DNA of 64,000 nt from Pseudonocardia kujensis (GCF_021283305.1 NZ_JAJSOK010000040.1:1-64000); one strand, 5' to 3'. Positions 50,197 through 58,871 are shown, counted from the first letter of the stretch. The notes: a model not told the origin generated them from the letters alone. Numbers and translations are program-made.

Positions 50197-51273
50197 TCAG
50201 ATGCCGAGCCGTGCGAGCAGGGCCTCCCGGTGCGCGGCGGGCGCCGCCACCAGGACGGCCGTCGTCGCCGCCCGCCGGACGTGCAGGTGCGCGGGGTGCT
50301 CCCAGGTGAAGCCGATACCGCCGTGGACCTGCACGGTCTCGGCCGCGACCCAACGGTAGGCCTCGCCGCACACGAGGGCGGCGGTGGCCGCGGCGGTCGG
50401 CAGCTCCGCGGGATCGTCCGCGGCGGTGGCCGCGGCCCAGAGCGACGCCGAGCGGGCCGCCTCCACCCGTACGGCCATGTCGGCGCACCGGTGCTTGATC
50501 GCCTGGAAGCTGCCGATCGGGCGGCCGAACTGCAGCCGTTGTGCCGCGTAGGTCGCGGAGAGCTCCAGGGCCGCCGCTGCTCCCCCGGTCTGCTCGCAGG
50601 CCAGCGCCGCGGCCGCGCGGTCGTGCACGCGGTCGAGCACCTCCTGCGCGTCGGCGGCGAGCAGCGTCGCCGGGGTCCGGTCGAACACCACGTCCGCCAG
50701 CTGCCGGTTGGGGTCCAGCGCCCGCATCGGCGTGCGGGTGAGGCCGTCGGCCTCCGCGTCGACGACGAAGACCGCGGACTGCCCGTCGACCGCGGCGACG
50801 GCGAACAGCAGGTCCGCCGTGGCGCCCTCCACGACGAGCGTCTTGCCCCCGGTCAGCCGCCATCCGCCGGCATCCTCCTCCGCCCGGGTGGCCTGCCCGC
50901 CGGGCGCCTCGCGCTCGGCGAGGGTCGCGGTCGTCGATCCCGCCGCCAGCTCGGCGAGCAGCTCGTCGTCTCCTCCGGTGTGGAGCAGCACGCCCACGCC
51001 GAGGACCGCCGTGGAGAACCACGGCAGTCGGGCCAGGGACCGGCCCAGCTCCTCGGCGACCACGCCGACCTCGCGGAAGGTCGCGCCCGCACCGCCCGCC
51101 GCCTCCGGGACGTCGAGGGCCACGACGCCGAGCTCGCCCGCCAGCCGCTTCCAGACCGTCGGATCCCATGGCTGGTCGGGCTCTCGCGCGGGTTCGGTGT
51201 GCCGTGCCAGGAAGTCGCGGACGGCCGCGCGCAGGTCCTCGGCGTCGGAGTCCGGGGTGAGCCGGGGGATCAT
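50197..51273 (-). CDS. Acyl-CoA dehydrogenase, smaller partner type
   Basis: A 358-residue acyl-CoA dehydrogenase-fold protein. LPWFSTAVLGVGVL and QTGGAAAALELSATYAAQR (with RLQFGRPIGSFQAIKH) are family segments, and VQVHGGIGFTWEHPAHLHVR is the typical end. The middle domain is degenerate compared with its 434-residue neighbour. Pairs like this form alpha2beta2 heterotetramers in actinobacterial steroid and cyclic-acid degradation. Its ATG overlaps the neighbour's stop (ATGA), consistent with equal expression. Confidence 0.92.
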   Translation of the reverse strand: MIPRLTPDSDAEDLRAAVRDFLARHTEPAREPDQPWDPTVWKRLAGELGVVALDVPEAAGGAGATFREVGVVAEELGRSLARLPWFSTAVLGVGVLLHTGGDDELLAELAAGSTTATLAEREAPGGQATRAEEDAGGWRLTGGKTLVVEGATADLLFAVAAVDGQSAVFVVDAEADGLTRTPMRALDPNRQLADVVFDRTPATLLAADAQEVLDRVHDRAAAALACEQTGGAAAALELSATYAAQRLQFGRPIGSFQAIKHRCADMAVRVEAARSASLWAAATAADDPAELPTAAATAALVCGEAYRWVAAETVQVHGGIGFTWEHPAHLHVRRAATTAVLVAAPAAHREALLARLGI

Positions 51274-52574
51274 GCGGGCCCACCATCGTCCACGGCAGCC
51301 AGCACGTCGGCGAACCGCTCGCGGGCCTCCGCCTGACGGACGGGGATGAGGTACGGCGGGAACAGCCCGTCGTCCGGCTCGGTGCCGCGCAGGAGGAACT
51401 GCGCGAGGTTGACCTTGTGCACCTCGGTTGCGCCGTCGGCGAGTCCCATGTGGAAGGACTCCATGACCCACTTCCCGAACGGCAGCTCCTTGCTGATGCC
51501 GAGCGAGCCGTGGACCTGGATGGCCCGCCCGGCCACGTCGGCCAGCACCTTCGGCATCGCCGCCTTGACCGCGGAGATGTCCGCGCGGACCTTGCGGTAG
51601 TCGTTGTACCGGTCGATCCGCCACGCCGTGCGCAGCACCAGCAGCCGGAACTGCTCGAGCTGGATCCACGAGTCCGCGATCATCTCCTGCACCAGCTGCT
51701 TGTCCGCCAGCCGCTCGCCCCTGGTGGTACGCGACACCGCGCGGCGCGTCATCATCTCGAACGCCGACTGCACCAGCCCGACCGTGCGCATCGCGTGGTG
51801 GATGCGGCCGCCGCCGAGGCGGGTCTGGGCCACCGCAAAGGCCTGCCCGCGCTCGCCGAGGATGTTCTCCGCCGGCACGCGGACGTCGGTGTAGCGCAGG
51901 TAGTTGTGGCTGCCGACCGGCTCGTCGTGCCCCCACACGGACACGTCACGCAGCCGCTCGATCCCCGGGGTGTCCGCGGGCACCACGAACATCGACATCG
52001 ACTTGTGCGCCGGAGCGTCCGGCTCGGTCACCGCCATCACGATCAGGAACTCCGCCCACAGCGCGTGGGAGGAGAACCACTTCTCCCCGTTGATGACCCA
52101 CTCGTCGCCCTCGAGGCGGGCGGTGGTGCGGAAGCCCGTCGGGTCCGACCCGCCGTGCGGCTCGGTCATCGAGAAGCACGACACGATCTCGCCCTCGACG
52201 AGCGGCTCGAGGTAGGTCTTCTTGAGGTGGTCGGTGCCGTAGTGGGCCAGGATCTCCGCGTTGCCGGAGTCCGGGGCCTGACAGCCGAACACCACCGGCC
52301 CGGAGTGGGTGCGGCCCAGCTTCTCGTTCAGCAGCGCCAGCCGCAGCTGCCCGTATCCGGGCCCACCCAGCTCCGGGCCCAGGTGACAGGCCCACAGCTT
52401 CTTCTCACGGACCCGCTGTTGCAGGGGCTTGATCAGCGCGTTGCGCACCGGGTCCCGCGGGTTCCAGGCGTGCTCGATCACCTGGTCGACGGGCTCGACC
52501 TCGGTCCGGACGAACTTCTCGACCCAGTCGAGCTCCTCCTGGACCTCCGGGTCGTTCTCGAATCCCCAGCTCAT
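51270..52574 (-). CDS. Acyl-CoA dehydrogenase, larger partner type
   Basis: A 434-residue dehydrogenase. CFSMTEPHGGSDPTGFRTTA (FAD/substrate loop), EWVINGEKWFSSHA, and DGATEVHKVNL near the C-terminus mark the family. The opening FENDPEVQEELDWVEKFVRT is typical of the longer actinobacterial group, of which some act on branched or short-chain acyl-CoA. It introduces a 2,3-double bond using FAD. It is coupled to the 358-residue paralogue downstream and follows the thiolase-like gene after ten bases. Confidence 0.93.
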   Translation of the reverse strand: MSWGFENDPEVQEELDWVEKFVRTEVEPVDQVIEHAWNPRDPVRNALIKPLQQRVREKKLWACHLGPELGGPGYGQLRLALLNEKLGRTHSGPVVFGCQAPDSGNAEILAHYGTDHLKKTYLEPLVEGEIVSCFSMTEPHGGSDPTGFRTTARLEGDEWVINGEKWFSSHALWAEFLIVMAVTEPDAPAHKSMSMFVVPADTPGIERLRDVSVWGHDEPVGSHNYLRYTDVRVPAENILGERGQAFAVAQTRLGGGRIHHAMRTVGLVQSAFEMMTRRAVSRTTRGERLADKQLVQEMIADSWIQLEQFRLLVLRTAWRIDRYNDYRKVRADISAVKAAMPKVLADVAGRAIQVHGSLGISKELPFGKWVMESFHMGLADGATEVHKVNLAQFLLRGTEPDDGLFPPYLIPVRQAEARERFADVLAAVDDGGPA

Positions 52575-52584
52575 CGACTCGCTC

Positions 52585-53730
52585 CTACCGGGTCAGGACG
52601 GTGCAGGCGGAGATGCCCGGCGCCCCGTAGACGTGGGTGAACCCGACTCGCGGGTCCCCCGGGACCTGGTGCTCCCCCGCGCCCCCGCGCAGCTGGAGCA
52701 CGTTCTCGTGGACCTGCCGCAGGCCGGAGGCGCCGATCGGCTCGCCGTTGGCCAGGCAGCCACCGTCGGTGTTGACCGGCAGCCTGCCCTCGATCGCGGT
52801 CGCCCCGGAGGCGATCAGCTCCTCCTGCTCGCCGTGCGCACACAGCCCGGTCTCGGCCATGTGCATCAGCTCGGCGCCGGACTCCGTGTCCTGGATCTGC
52901 GCCACGTCGACCTCCGACGGGGCGATCCCCGCCGCCGCGAACGCCGCCGCGGCCGCCTCGGCCGTGGGCGAGTCCGCCCGCTCCGCGGCCGTCCAGGGCG
53001 AGAACACCTCGAACGACCCGTACCGGCGGGAGCGGAACGCCGCCCCCTGCAGGAACACCGGGTGCTCGGTGTACTCACGAGCCTTGTCCGCCCGGCACAG
53101 GACCAACGCGACCGCACCCTCGGCGGGCGAGCAGTACATGTACTGGGTCAGCGGGTGGGAGATCATCGGTGCCGCCGCGATCTCCGCGGCGTCGATCTCC
53201 TTGCGCCGCCACGCCATCGGGTTGCGGGCGCCGTTGCGGAAGGCCTTCTCGGCGATCGTGGCCAGCACGCCCGGCGCGATGCCGTGCTCGTGCAGGTAGC
53301 GCTGGATCTTCAGGCCGAAGAACTGCGTGGTGACCATCAGCCCGGTCTCGCCGTACCAGGCCCCGATGCCGTGCTCGGCCGGGTCGGTGTTGAAGGCGCC
53401 GCGCGGGTGCTTGTCGAACCCGATCACGATGCCGACGTCGTGCTGCCCGGAGCGGATCGCGGCGTCTGCGGCGATCAGCGCCGACCCGCCCGTCGCACAG
53501 CCGTTGGCCACGTTGATGAACGGCAGCCCGGTCAGCCCGAGCTCGGAGACCAGGGTGTCCGCGTCGCCCGCAGAGTGCGAGCCGCCGAACCCGAACTGCA
53601 TGTCGGAGAAGCGCAGTCCACAGTCGCGCAACGCCTCCCGCGCCGCGTGGACCGCCTGCGCCCGGCCCGAGACGCCCTCGGTGCGCCCGAACCGGTGCAT
53701 CCCGATCCCGACGATCGCGACCCCGCTCAT
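52585..53730 (-). CDS. Ltp2-type thiolase-fold protein (probable retro-aldolase)
   Basis: A 381-residue thiolase-superfamily protein. The nucleophile-equivalent Cys78 lies in NVANGCATGGSAL. The thiolase catalytic His of GHPxGATG is replaced: the sequence is NGEPIGASGLRQVHE. Loss of this His with the same length and layout is seen in Ltp2/SCP-x-like proteins, which cleave beta-hydroxyacyl-CoA by retro-aldol reaction together with a DUF35 partner rather than by thiolysis. The DUF35 gene is directly upstream with a 4-base overlap, which supports this reading. Confidence 0.88.
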   Translation of the reverse strand: MSGVAIVGIGMHRFGRTEGVSGRAQAVHAAREALRDCGLRFSDMQFGFGGSHSAGDADTLVSELGLTGLPFINVANGCATGGSALIAADAAIRSGQHDVGIVIGFDKHPRGAFNTDPAEHGIGAWYGETGLMVTTQFFGLKIQRYLHEHGIAPGVLATIAEKAFRNGARNPMAWRRKEIDAAEIAAAPMISHPLTQYMYCSPAEGAVALVLCRADKAREYTEHPVFLQGAAFRSRRYGSFEVFSPWTAAERADSPTAEAAAAAFAAAGIAPSEVDVAQIQDTESGAELMHMAETGLCAHGEQEELIASGATAIEGRLPVNTDGGCLANGEPIGASGLRQVHENVLQLRGGAGEHQVPGDPRVGFTHVYGAPGISACTVLTR

Positions 53731-54149
53731 GCCGTCACCGCCACGAACGCGAACGTGTGCACCGGCCAGCCGAACTCGTCGTCCCGGAAGGGGGCGAGCA
53801 CCAGCTCCACGGCCATGCCGATCTCCAGCTTCGCCGGGTCGGTCTCCACCAACCGGGTCTCCACGATCAGCTGCCCGGGCAGCTCGACGTACCCGACGCC
53901 GTACGGCTCGTAGTTCTCGGTGCCGGTGTAGGGCGGCTTGGGCCGGAACCCCTGCACCGTCCAGGACCACAGCGTGCCCGTCCGGGACAGCGGCACGTCC
54001 TCCATCGCCGACCCCGTGCAGCGTGGGCAGCCGCCCTGGCGCGGGAAGGTGTGGGCCGCGCAGTCCGTGCACCGGCTGCCGAGCAGCGCCGGGCCCTCCG
54101 CGGTCTCGACGAACAGCGCGTCGTCGACGGTCGTCTTCCCGGCGATCAC
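53727..54149 (-). CDS. Zn-ribbon/OB-fold (DUF35) partner protein
   Basis: A 140-residue protein with a rubredoxin-like zinc knuckle pair, CTDC (about 27-30) and CPRC (about 41-44), followed by an OB-fold (GTLWSWTVQGFRPKPPY, then LPGQLIVETRLVE). Such proteins bind Ltp-type thiolases and complete the active site for retro-aldol cleavage, as with Ltp2 and ChsH2 in steroid side-chain degradation. The ATGA overlap with the Ltp2-like gene supports a fixed complex. Confidence 0.92.
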   Translation of the reverse strand: MIAGKTTVDDALFVETAEGPALLGSRCTDCAAHTFPRQGGCPRCTGSAMEDVPLSRTGTLWSWTVQGFRPKPPYTGTENYEPYGVGYVELPGQLIVETRLVETDPAKLEIGMAVELVLAPFRDDEFGWPVHTFAFVAVTA

Positions 54150-54940
54150 GGCGCGGCCAGCCGTCCGCCGTCGACGGCGAGCAGGGCGCCGGTCGTGTAC
54201 GTGGCATGCGGCCCGCAGAGGTACAGCGCCGCACCGACGATCTCGTGCGGCTCGCCGACCCGCTTGGCCGGCCAGTCCTGCGCCATGCGCGCCACCGCCT
54301 CCGGGTCCCAGGCCTTGCTGATGTCGGTGGCGAACGGACCCGCCAGGATCGTGTTCACCCGCACCGACGGCCCGTACTCCTGCGCGAACCCCGCCGTCAG
54401 CGTGTTCAACGCCGACTTCGCCGCCGTGTAGGGCAGGTCCCCCGCCGTCGGGCGCTGCGACCCCATCGACGAGATGTTGAGGATCGCGCCGCCACCCCGG
54501 GCCACCATCCGCTTCCCCGCCGCGGCCATCAGCCGGAACGGGCCGCGGACGTTCACCGCGAAGACCTTGTCGAACAACGCTTCCGACACCTCCTCGAGGG
54601 AGGAGTACAGCGGCGCCATGCCCGCGTTGTTCACCAGCACGTCCAGCGGGCCTAGCTCCTGCTCGACCTCGTCGAGCAGCGGGTCGAGCCGGTCCCAGTC
54701 GCCGACGTGCGCAGCGTGCGCGGTCACCCGACGCCCGGTCGCCGCCGCCAACTCCTCGGCGAGTTCCTCGCAGGCGTCCTTCTTGCGCGAGGCCACCGCC
54801 ACGTCCGCACCCGCCGCGGCGAACGCGATGGCGATCTCGCGGCCCAGGCCGCGCGATCCGCCGGTGACCAGCGCCCGTCGACCGGCCAGCGGCGGGTCGA
54901 CGGCCCGGGCGGCCGCAACCGCCGCGTCGAGAGAGCTCAT
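54146..54940 (-). CDS. Short-chain dehydrogenase/reductase
   Basis: A 264-residue SDR with GGSRGLGREIA, NNAGMAPLYSS, Ser in NISSMGSQRP, YTAAKSAL and the end LLAVDGGRL. SRKKD after strand 2 indicates NADP preference, although nothing decides direction. It is one of three SDRs in this regulon and is coupled on both sides (ATGA upstream and downstream). A likely role is oxidation or reduction of a beta-hydroxy/ketoacyl-CoA between the dehydrogenase and cleavage steps. Confidence 0.92.
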   Translation of the reverse strand: MSSLDAAVAAARAVDPPLAGRRALVTGGSRGLGREIAIAFAAAGADVAVASRKKDACEELAEELAAATGRRVTAHAAHVGDWDRLDPLLDEVEQELGPLDVLVNNAGMAPLYSSLEEVSEALFDKVFAVNVRGPFRLMAAAGKRMVARGGGAILNISSMGSQRPTAGDLPYTAAKSALNTLTAGFAQEYGPSVRVNTILAGPFATDISKAWDPEAVARMAQDWPAKRVGEPHEIVGAALYLCGPHATYTTGALLAVDGGRLAAP

Positions 54941-56166
54941 CTCGGGATGTCCTTCCACGCCACGCCCCGATCGCCTCGGGGCTCCGCGGGCAGCCCTAGC
55001 AGGCGCTCCGCGATGATCGTCCGCTGCACCTCGTCGGAACCCCCGGCGATCCGGTAGCCCGGGGCGCCCAGGTAGTGCTCGGTCCAGCGGTAGGTCCCGT
55101 CCCCGGCGTCCGCGACCAGCCGCGGGCCGAGCACCAGCGCCGCCGCCTCGGAGACGAGCTTGAGTCGTTGGGCCCAGTCGAGCTTGCGCAGCGAGCCCAT
55201 GGGACCCGGTTCGCCGCCGGCCAGCCGGCTCTCCCGATCGCGCTGGGCCGACAGCGCCGCGACCTTCTCCGCCGTCCAGACGTCCGCCAGGACCCGCCGG
55301 ACGTCCGGGTCCCCGGTCCGACCGAGCCGACGGGCGTCGTCCGCGAGCTGGGCGAACCCGCCGCCCAGGTCCATGTTCGCCCCGGACGACCCCCGTTCGA
55401 AGCCGAGCGTGGCGAGCGTGACGCTCCAGCCCGCGCCGACCTCGCCCAGGCGCAGCGAGTCCGGGATCCGGACGTCGTCGAGGAAGACCTCGCAGAACGA
55501 CGAACCCCCGGACATCTGCCGCAGCGGCCGCACGTCCACTCCGGGGGTGTCCATCGGCAGCAGGAAGGCGGTGAGCCCCTTGTGCTTCGGCACGTCCGGG
55601 TCGGTGCGGCAGATCAGCTCGCCCCAGCCCGCGAACTGTGCGCCTGAGCTCCACACCTTCTGCCCGTTGACGACCCACTCGTCGCCGTCGCGGACCGCCC
55701 GGGTCGCGAGCCCCGCGAGGTCCGACCCCGCCGAGGGCTCGGAGAACAGCTGGCACGCCAGGGCGTCCCCACGGAGTAGCGGCCGAACCAGCATCTCCTT
55801 CTGCGCCGGCGTGCCGAACAGCTGCACCGTCGGCGCGATCAGCTCGGTCGACACCGAGGTCAGCTCGTGCTGCCCGGGCGTCTCGAACTCACGCTCGACC
55901 TCCGCGAAGGCCTCCTCGTGCAAGGCCGACAGACCAGCGCCGCCGTCCTCGACCGGCCACGAGATCGCGCCGTAGCCGGCGTCGTACCGCGCACCCAGCC
56001 AGTCCTGGATACGTCCCAACAGGGCGCGTTCGTCGTCGAAGGGGAGATCGTGGAACACCGCGACCGACTCGCGCGGCGCGTCACCTCGCGGGGTGAGCTG
56101 CTCGGCCAGCCAGGTCCGAGCGGTGGCGGCGTAGTCCGCGAGGGCGCTCTCGGTCACCGCGGTCAT
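54937..56166 (-). CDS. Acyl-CoA dehydrogenase (kinase-linked, ACAD11/LvaC-like position)
   Basis: A 409-residue acyl-CoA dehydrogenase: LFSEPSAGSDLAGLATRAV, EWVVNGQKVWSSGA, and IAGGSDEVQRTIIAERLLGL at the end. I use ATG 56166, which overlaps the upstream SDR stop (ATGA); a start four codons earlier is possible. It lies in one coupled block with an SDR and an aminoglycoside-phosphotransferase-like kinase. In levulinate degradation LvaC and in mammals the ACAD10/11 proteins act on phosphorylated 4-hydroxyacyl-CoA made by such a kinase; the same could apply here. Confidence 0.92.
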   Translation of the reverse strand: MTAVTESALADYAATARTWLAEQLTPRGDAPRESVAVFHDLPFDDERALLGRIQDWLGARYDAGYGAISWPVEDGGAGLSALHEEAFAEVEREFETPGQHELTSVSTELIAPTVQLFGTPAQKEMLVRPLLRGDALACQLFSEPSAGSDLAGLATRAVRDGDEWVVNGQKVWSSGAQFAGWGELICRTDPDVPKHKGLTAFLLPMDTPGVDVRPLRQMSGGSSFCEVFLDDVRIPDSLRLGEVGAGWSVTLATLGFERGSSGANMDLGGGFAQLADDARRLGRTGDPDVRRVLADVWTAEKVAALSAQRDRESRLAGGEPGPMGSLRKLDWAQRLKLVSEAAALVLGPRLVADAGDGTYRWTEHYLGAPGYRIAGGSDEVQRTIIAERLLGLPAEPRGDRGVAWKDIPR

Positions 56167-56930
56167 CGGGCCGTCCACCCGCCGTCGATCGCCAGGACCT
56201 GCCCGGTGCAGTAGGTGGAGGCGGCCGAGGCGAGGAACAACAGCGCCCCGTCCAGCTCGCCCGGGTCACCACCCCGACGCAGCAGGGTGTTGCGCTCGAT
56301 CCAGCGCACCGACGCGTCGTCGGCGAACATCGCGTCGTTCATCTCGGTCCGGAACCAGCCGGGGGCCAGCGCGTTGGCGCGCACCCCGTCGCGGCCCCAG
56401 TGGCCGGCGAGCTGCCGGGTCAGGCCGATCAGGCCCGCCTTGCTCGCCGCGTAGCTCGCGCCGCCGCGCGGCGCCGTGGTGACCAGCCCGACGATCGAGC
56501 TGACGTTCACGATCGACAAGGGGCGTCCGCCCGCCGCGGCCGCGGCGAGCTGCGCCAGGTGGAAGGGGCCGGTGAGATTGAGCCCCAGGACGTCCGCGAA
56601 CTCGACACTGGTCTCCCGGTGCGGCTTGGCCGGGCTGCCGGAGCCCGCGTTGTTGACCAGCACGTCGATCGGGCCGGACTCCGCCACCACCCGCTCGACG
56701 AGCGCGGCGCGGTCCGCCTCCGACGACACGTCCGCGGCCGCCGTGCGGAGCCCGGGGACCTCGGCGGCCAGCGCGTCGAGGCGCTCCTTGCGCCGCGCCG
56801 CCGCCCAGACCGTGGCGCCCGCGGCGACGAGCACACGCACGAACCGCTCCCCCAGCCCGGACGACGCCCCGGTCACCAGCGCGGTGCGGCCCGTCAGGTC
56901 GAACAGCGCGGCCGGGGTGGGAACGGTCAT
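56163..56930 (-). CDS. Short-chain dehydrogenase/reductase
   Basis: A 255-residue classical SDR: TGASSGLGERFV, AARRKERLDAL (Arg-rich after strand 2, so NADP is likely), NNAGSGSPAKP, VNVSSIVGLV and YAASKAG, and the end LAIDGGWTAR. It is coupled to the kinase gene (ATGA at 56927) and to the dehydrogenase gene (ATGA at 56163). It could play the part of LvaD, the SDR in the levulinate operon, or catalyse another keto/hydroxy step. Confidence 0.92.
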   Translation of the reverse strand: MTVPTPAALFDLTGRTALVTGASSGLGERFVRVLVAAGATVWAAARRKERLDALAAEVPGLRTAAADVSSEADRAALVERVVAESGPIDVLVNNAGSGSPAKPHRETSVEFADVLGLNLTGPFHLAQLAAAAAGGRPLSIVNVSSIVGLVTTAPRGGASYAASKAGLIGLTRQLAGHWGRDGVRANALAPGWFRTEMNDAMFADDASVRWIERNTLLRRGGDPGELDGALLFLASAASTYCTGQVLAIDGGWTAR

Positions 56931-57949
56931 CGGGACCCCTCCAGCAGCCGCAGGCCGTCCGTGATCAACGCCGAGACGGTCCCTGGGAGCTGTTCCTGGA
57001 CGGGATCGTGGTGGGCGCCGGTGCGGTGCCGCACCAGGTTGTGTCCCATGATCGCCGCCATCTTCATCCGGCCGAGCGCGCTGAACCAGACCGCGTCCGC
57101 CGAGGTGCCGTCCTCTCCACCGCGGGTCGCGCGGTACGCCTCGGCGAGCTCGGCCTCGCTCGGGAGCCCTTCGACGACCCGGCCGGACCCGGGGAACAGC
57201 GCCCCGTCGGTGAACACCCCGAACCAGCCGAGGTCCACCCGCGGGTCGCCGAGGCTCCAGATCTCCCAGTCGACCAGCGCTGTCGGCGTCGCGCCCTCGA
57301 ACAGCAGGTTCCCGAGACGGAAGTCGCCGTGCACGATCACCGGCGCCACCGGGGCAGGCACCGAGGCGGCCAGCCGCTCGACCAGCTCCGCACCGCCCGG
57401 GCGCAGGTCCTCCGGCACGGCGTTCATCGTCTTCGCCCAGCGGGCCACCTCGCCGTCGGCGGTGATCGCCTCGGGCAGGGTCCCGCCGGTGTCGGCCAGG
57501 CTCCGCCCCACGACGTCGAGCGGCACGGCGTGCAGCAGGCCGAGGATCCGGGCGGCCTCGAGCATCCGGGTCCGCGCCAGCGCGGGCTCGACCGCCGCGT
57601 CGACCTCGAGGATCGGCTCCGCCGCCTGACCCGCGACGAACTCCATCGCGAACCAGGCGGGCTGCTCGGTGTCGCGGGCGAGCACCGCGGGCGCCGGAAC
57701 CGCGGTGTCGGCCAGGGCCTCCAGGATCGCGGCCTGGTGGAGGACGTCGTCGCGTCCCACCGCCCTGCGGCCCGGGGGTACCGCCTTGACCACGGCCCGG
57801 TCCGAACCTGCCCCGATCGTGTAGGTCAGGCCCGACCGGCCGCCCTCGAGGACGGCCAGCGCGTGGGTCTCGCCGAGGCCGAGCCGCGCGCGCACGCGGT
57901 TCGCGAGGACCGGGTCCGCATCGACCGCCGTGTCGACTGTCTCCGTCAT
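56927..57949 (-). CDS. Aminoglycoside-phosphotransferase-like kinase (ACAD10/LvaA type)
   Basis: A 340-residue protein of the APH/ChoK fold. VVKAVPPG contains the ATP-binding Lys, VIVHGDFRLGNLLFE is the catalytic loop with its Asp, and LVDWEIWSLGDPRVDLGW is the metal-binding segment. Antibiotic resistance is unlikely, because it is embedded between acyl-CoA metabolism genes. In ACAD10/11 and in LvaA this domain phosphorylates a 4-hydroxyacyl-CoA so that the adjacent dehydrogenase can eliminate phosphate. The ATG at 57949 has GGGATGAG upstream. It follows the crotonase gene after 82 bases. Confidence 0.9.
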   Translation of the reverse strand: MTETVDTAVDADPVLANRVRARLGLGETHALAVLEGGRSGLTYTIGAGSDRAVVKAVPPGRRAVGRDDVLHQAAILEALADTAVPAPAVLARDTEQPAWFAMEFVAGQAAEPILEVDAAVEPALARTRMLEAARILGLLHAVPLDVVGRSLADTGGTLPEAITADGEVARWAKTMNAVPEDLRPGGAELVERLAASVPAPVAPVIVHGDFRLGNLLFEGATPTALVDWEIWSLGDPRVDLGWFGVFTDGALFPGSGRVVEGLPSEAELAEAYRATRGGEDGTSADAVWFSALGRMKMAAIMGHNLVRHRTGAHHDPVQEQLPGTVSALITDGLRLLEGSR

Positions 57950-58031
57950 CTCATCCCTCCACAGGCCCTGACCGGTCGTGGCGCCGGCGGCCCGCGCCCC
58001 TCGCGGGACCGCCGACTCGATCACGATGCGG

Positions 58032-58820
58032 TCAGCGCCCGGTCCACTTGGCGTCGCGCTTCTCCAGGAAGGCCGCGACGCCTTCGGCGGCGTCCTCCGA
58101 GTTCAGCGTGACGCCCACGGCCAGGTGCTCGAGGACCATCAGCGAGGCGATGTCGGCGTCGAGGCCGCGGTCGATCGCCATCTTGGTGAGCTTCATCTGG
58201 AACGGGCTCTTGTCGGTGAGGTGGCTGATGAACTCCTCCACCGTCTCGTCGAGCTTCTCGGCGGGTGCACTGGCGTTGACCAGGTCGAACTCGTCCGCCT
58301 CCCTGCCCGAGAGCAGCTTGCCGGTGAGCATGAGCTCCTTGGTCTTGCGGATGCCCAGCATGCGCGGCAGGCGGTAGATCGGGCCGGCGCCGCCGAACAG
58401 TGCACGGCGGATGTGGAAGTCGCCGATCTGCGCGGTCTCGTCCGCGATCGCGAAGTCGCAGGAGATCATCACCTCGAAGCCGCCCGCGGTCACGTAGCCC
58501 TCGAGGACCGCCACCGACGGCTTGGTCATGGTGTAGAGCCGGTCGCAGACCTTCGCCGACACGACCGCGACGTCCATCGCGGTGCTGGTACCGATGAAGT
58601 CCGACTGCAGGCTGTCGAGGTCGAAGCCCGAGGAGAAGGTGTTCGCCCGGCCACGCACCACCACGACGCGGAGCTCGGGGTCCGCCTCGATCTCGGTGAT
58701 GTACTCGTCGAGCTTGTGCAGCATCGGCACGGTGATGCAGTTGCGCTTGTGCGGTCGGTTCAGCCAGATCCGCGCCACGTGACCGTCACGCTCGAACTGG
58801 ATGTCGTCCTCGACTGCCAT
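58032..58820 (-). CDS. Enoyl-CoA hydratase/isomerase (crotonase) family protein
   Basis: A 262-residue crotonase. FSSGFDLDSL holds the first oxyanion contact and LEGYVTAGGFEVMISCD the second. In standard hydratases two Glu residues catalyse (PExxxG and, about 20 residues later, xxE). Here the first position reads FHIRRALFGG with no Glu, while the second fits KELMLTG. So simple syn-hydration may be impaired and isomerase or other chemistry is possible. It is the first gene of the large catabolic unit, 13 bases after the operator at 58833-58850. Confidence 0.9.
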   Translation of the reverse strand: MAVEDDIQFERDGHVARIWLNRPHKRNCITVPMLHKLDEYITEIEADPELRVVVVRGRANTFSSGFDLDSLQSDFIGTSTAMDVAVVSAKVCDRLYTMTKPSVAVLEGYVTAGGFEVMISCDFAIADETAQIGDFHIRRALFGGAGPIYRLPRMLGIRKTKELMLTGKLLSGREADEFDLVNASAPAEKLDETVEEFISHLTDKSPFQMKLTKMAIDRGLDADIASLMVLEHLAVGVTLNSEDAAEGVAAFLEKRDAKWTGR

Positions 58821-58832
58821 GGTTCCTCCTGA

Positions 58833-58850
58833 AACTGAACTGAATTCATC
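58833..58850 (-). promoter_or_regulatory. Candidate TetR operator before the crotonase operon
   Basis: The motif AACTGAACTGAATTCATC is nearly the same as that before the 48012 unit (consensus ACTGARCTGARTTCA). On the minus strand a TAAGAT -10-like element overlaps its edge (58854-58849 region), so a bound repressor would block polymerase. Confidence 0.6.
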
Positions 58851-58871
58851 TTAGATCGTGCGGGCCGACGC

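Noticed and set aside
56927..57949. Aminoglycoside resistance gene
   Set aside because: The APH fold is real, but the gene is overlap-coupled to acyl-CoA metabolism genes, as in the ACAD10/LvaA type; resistance is not supported.
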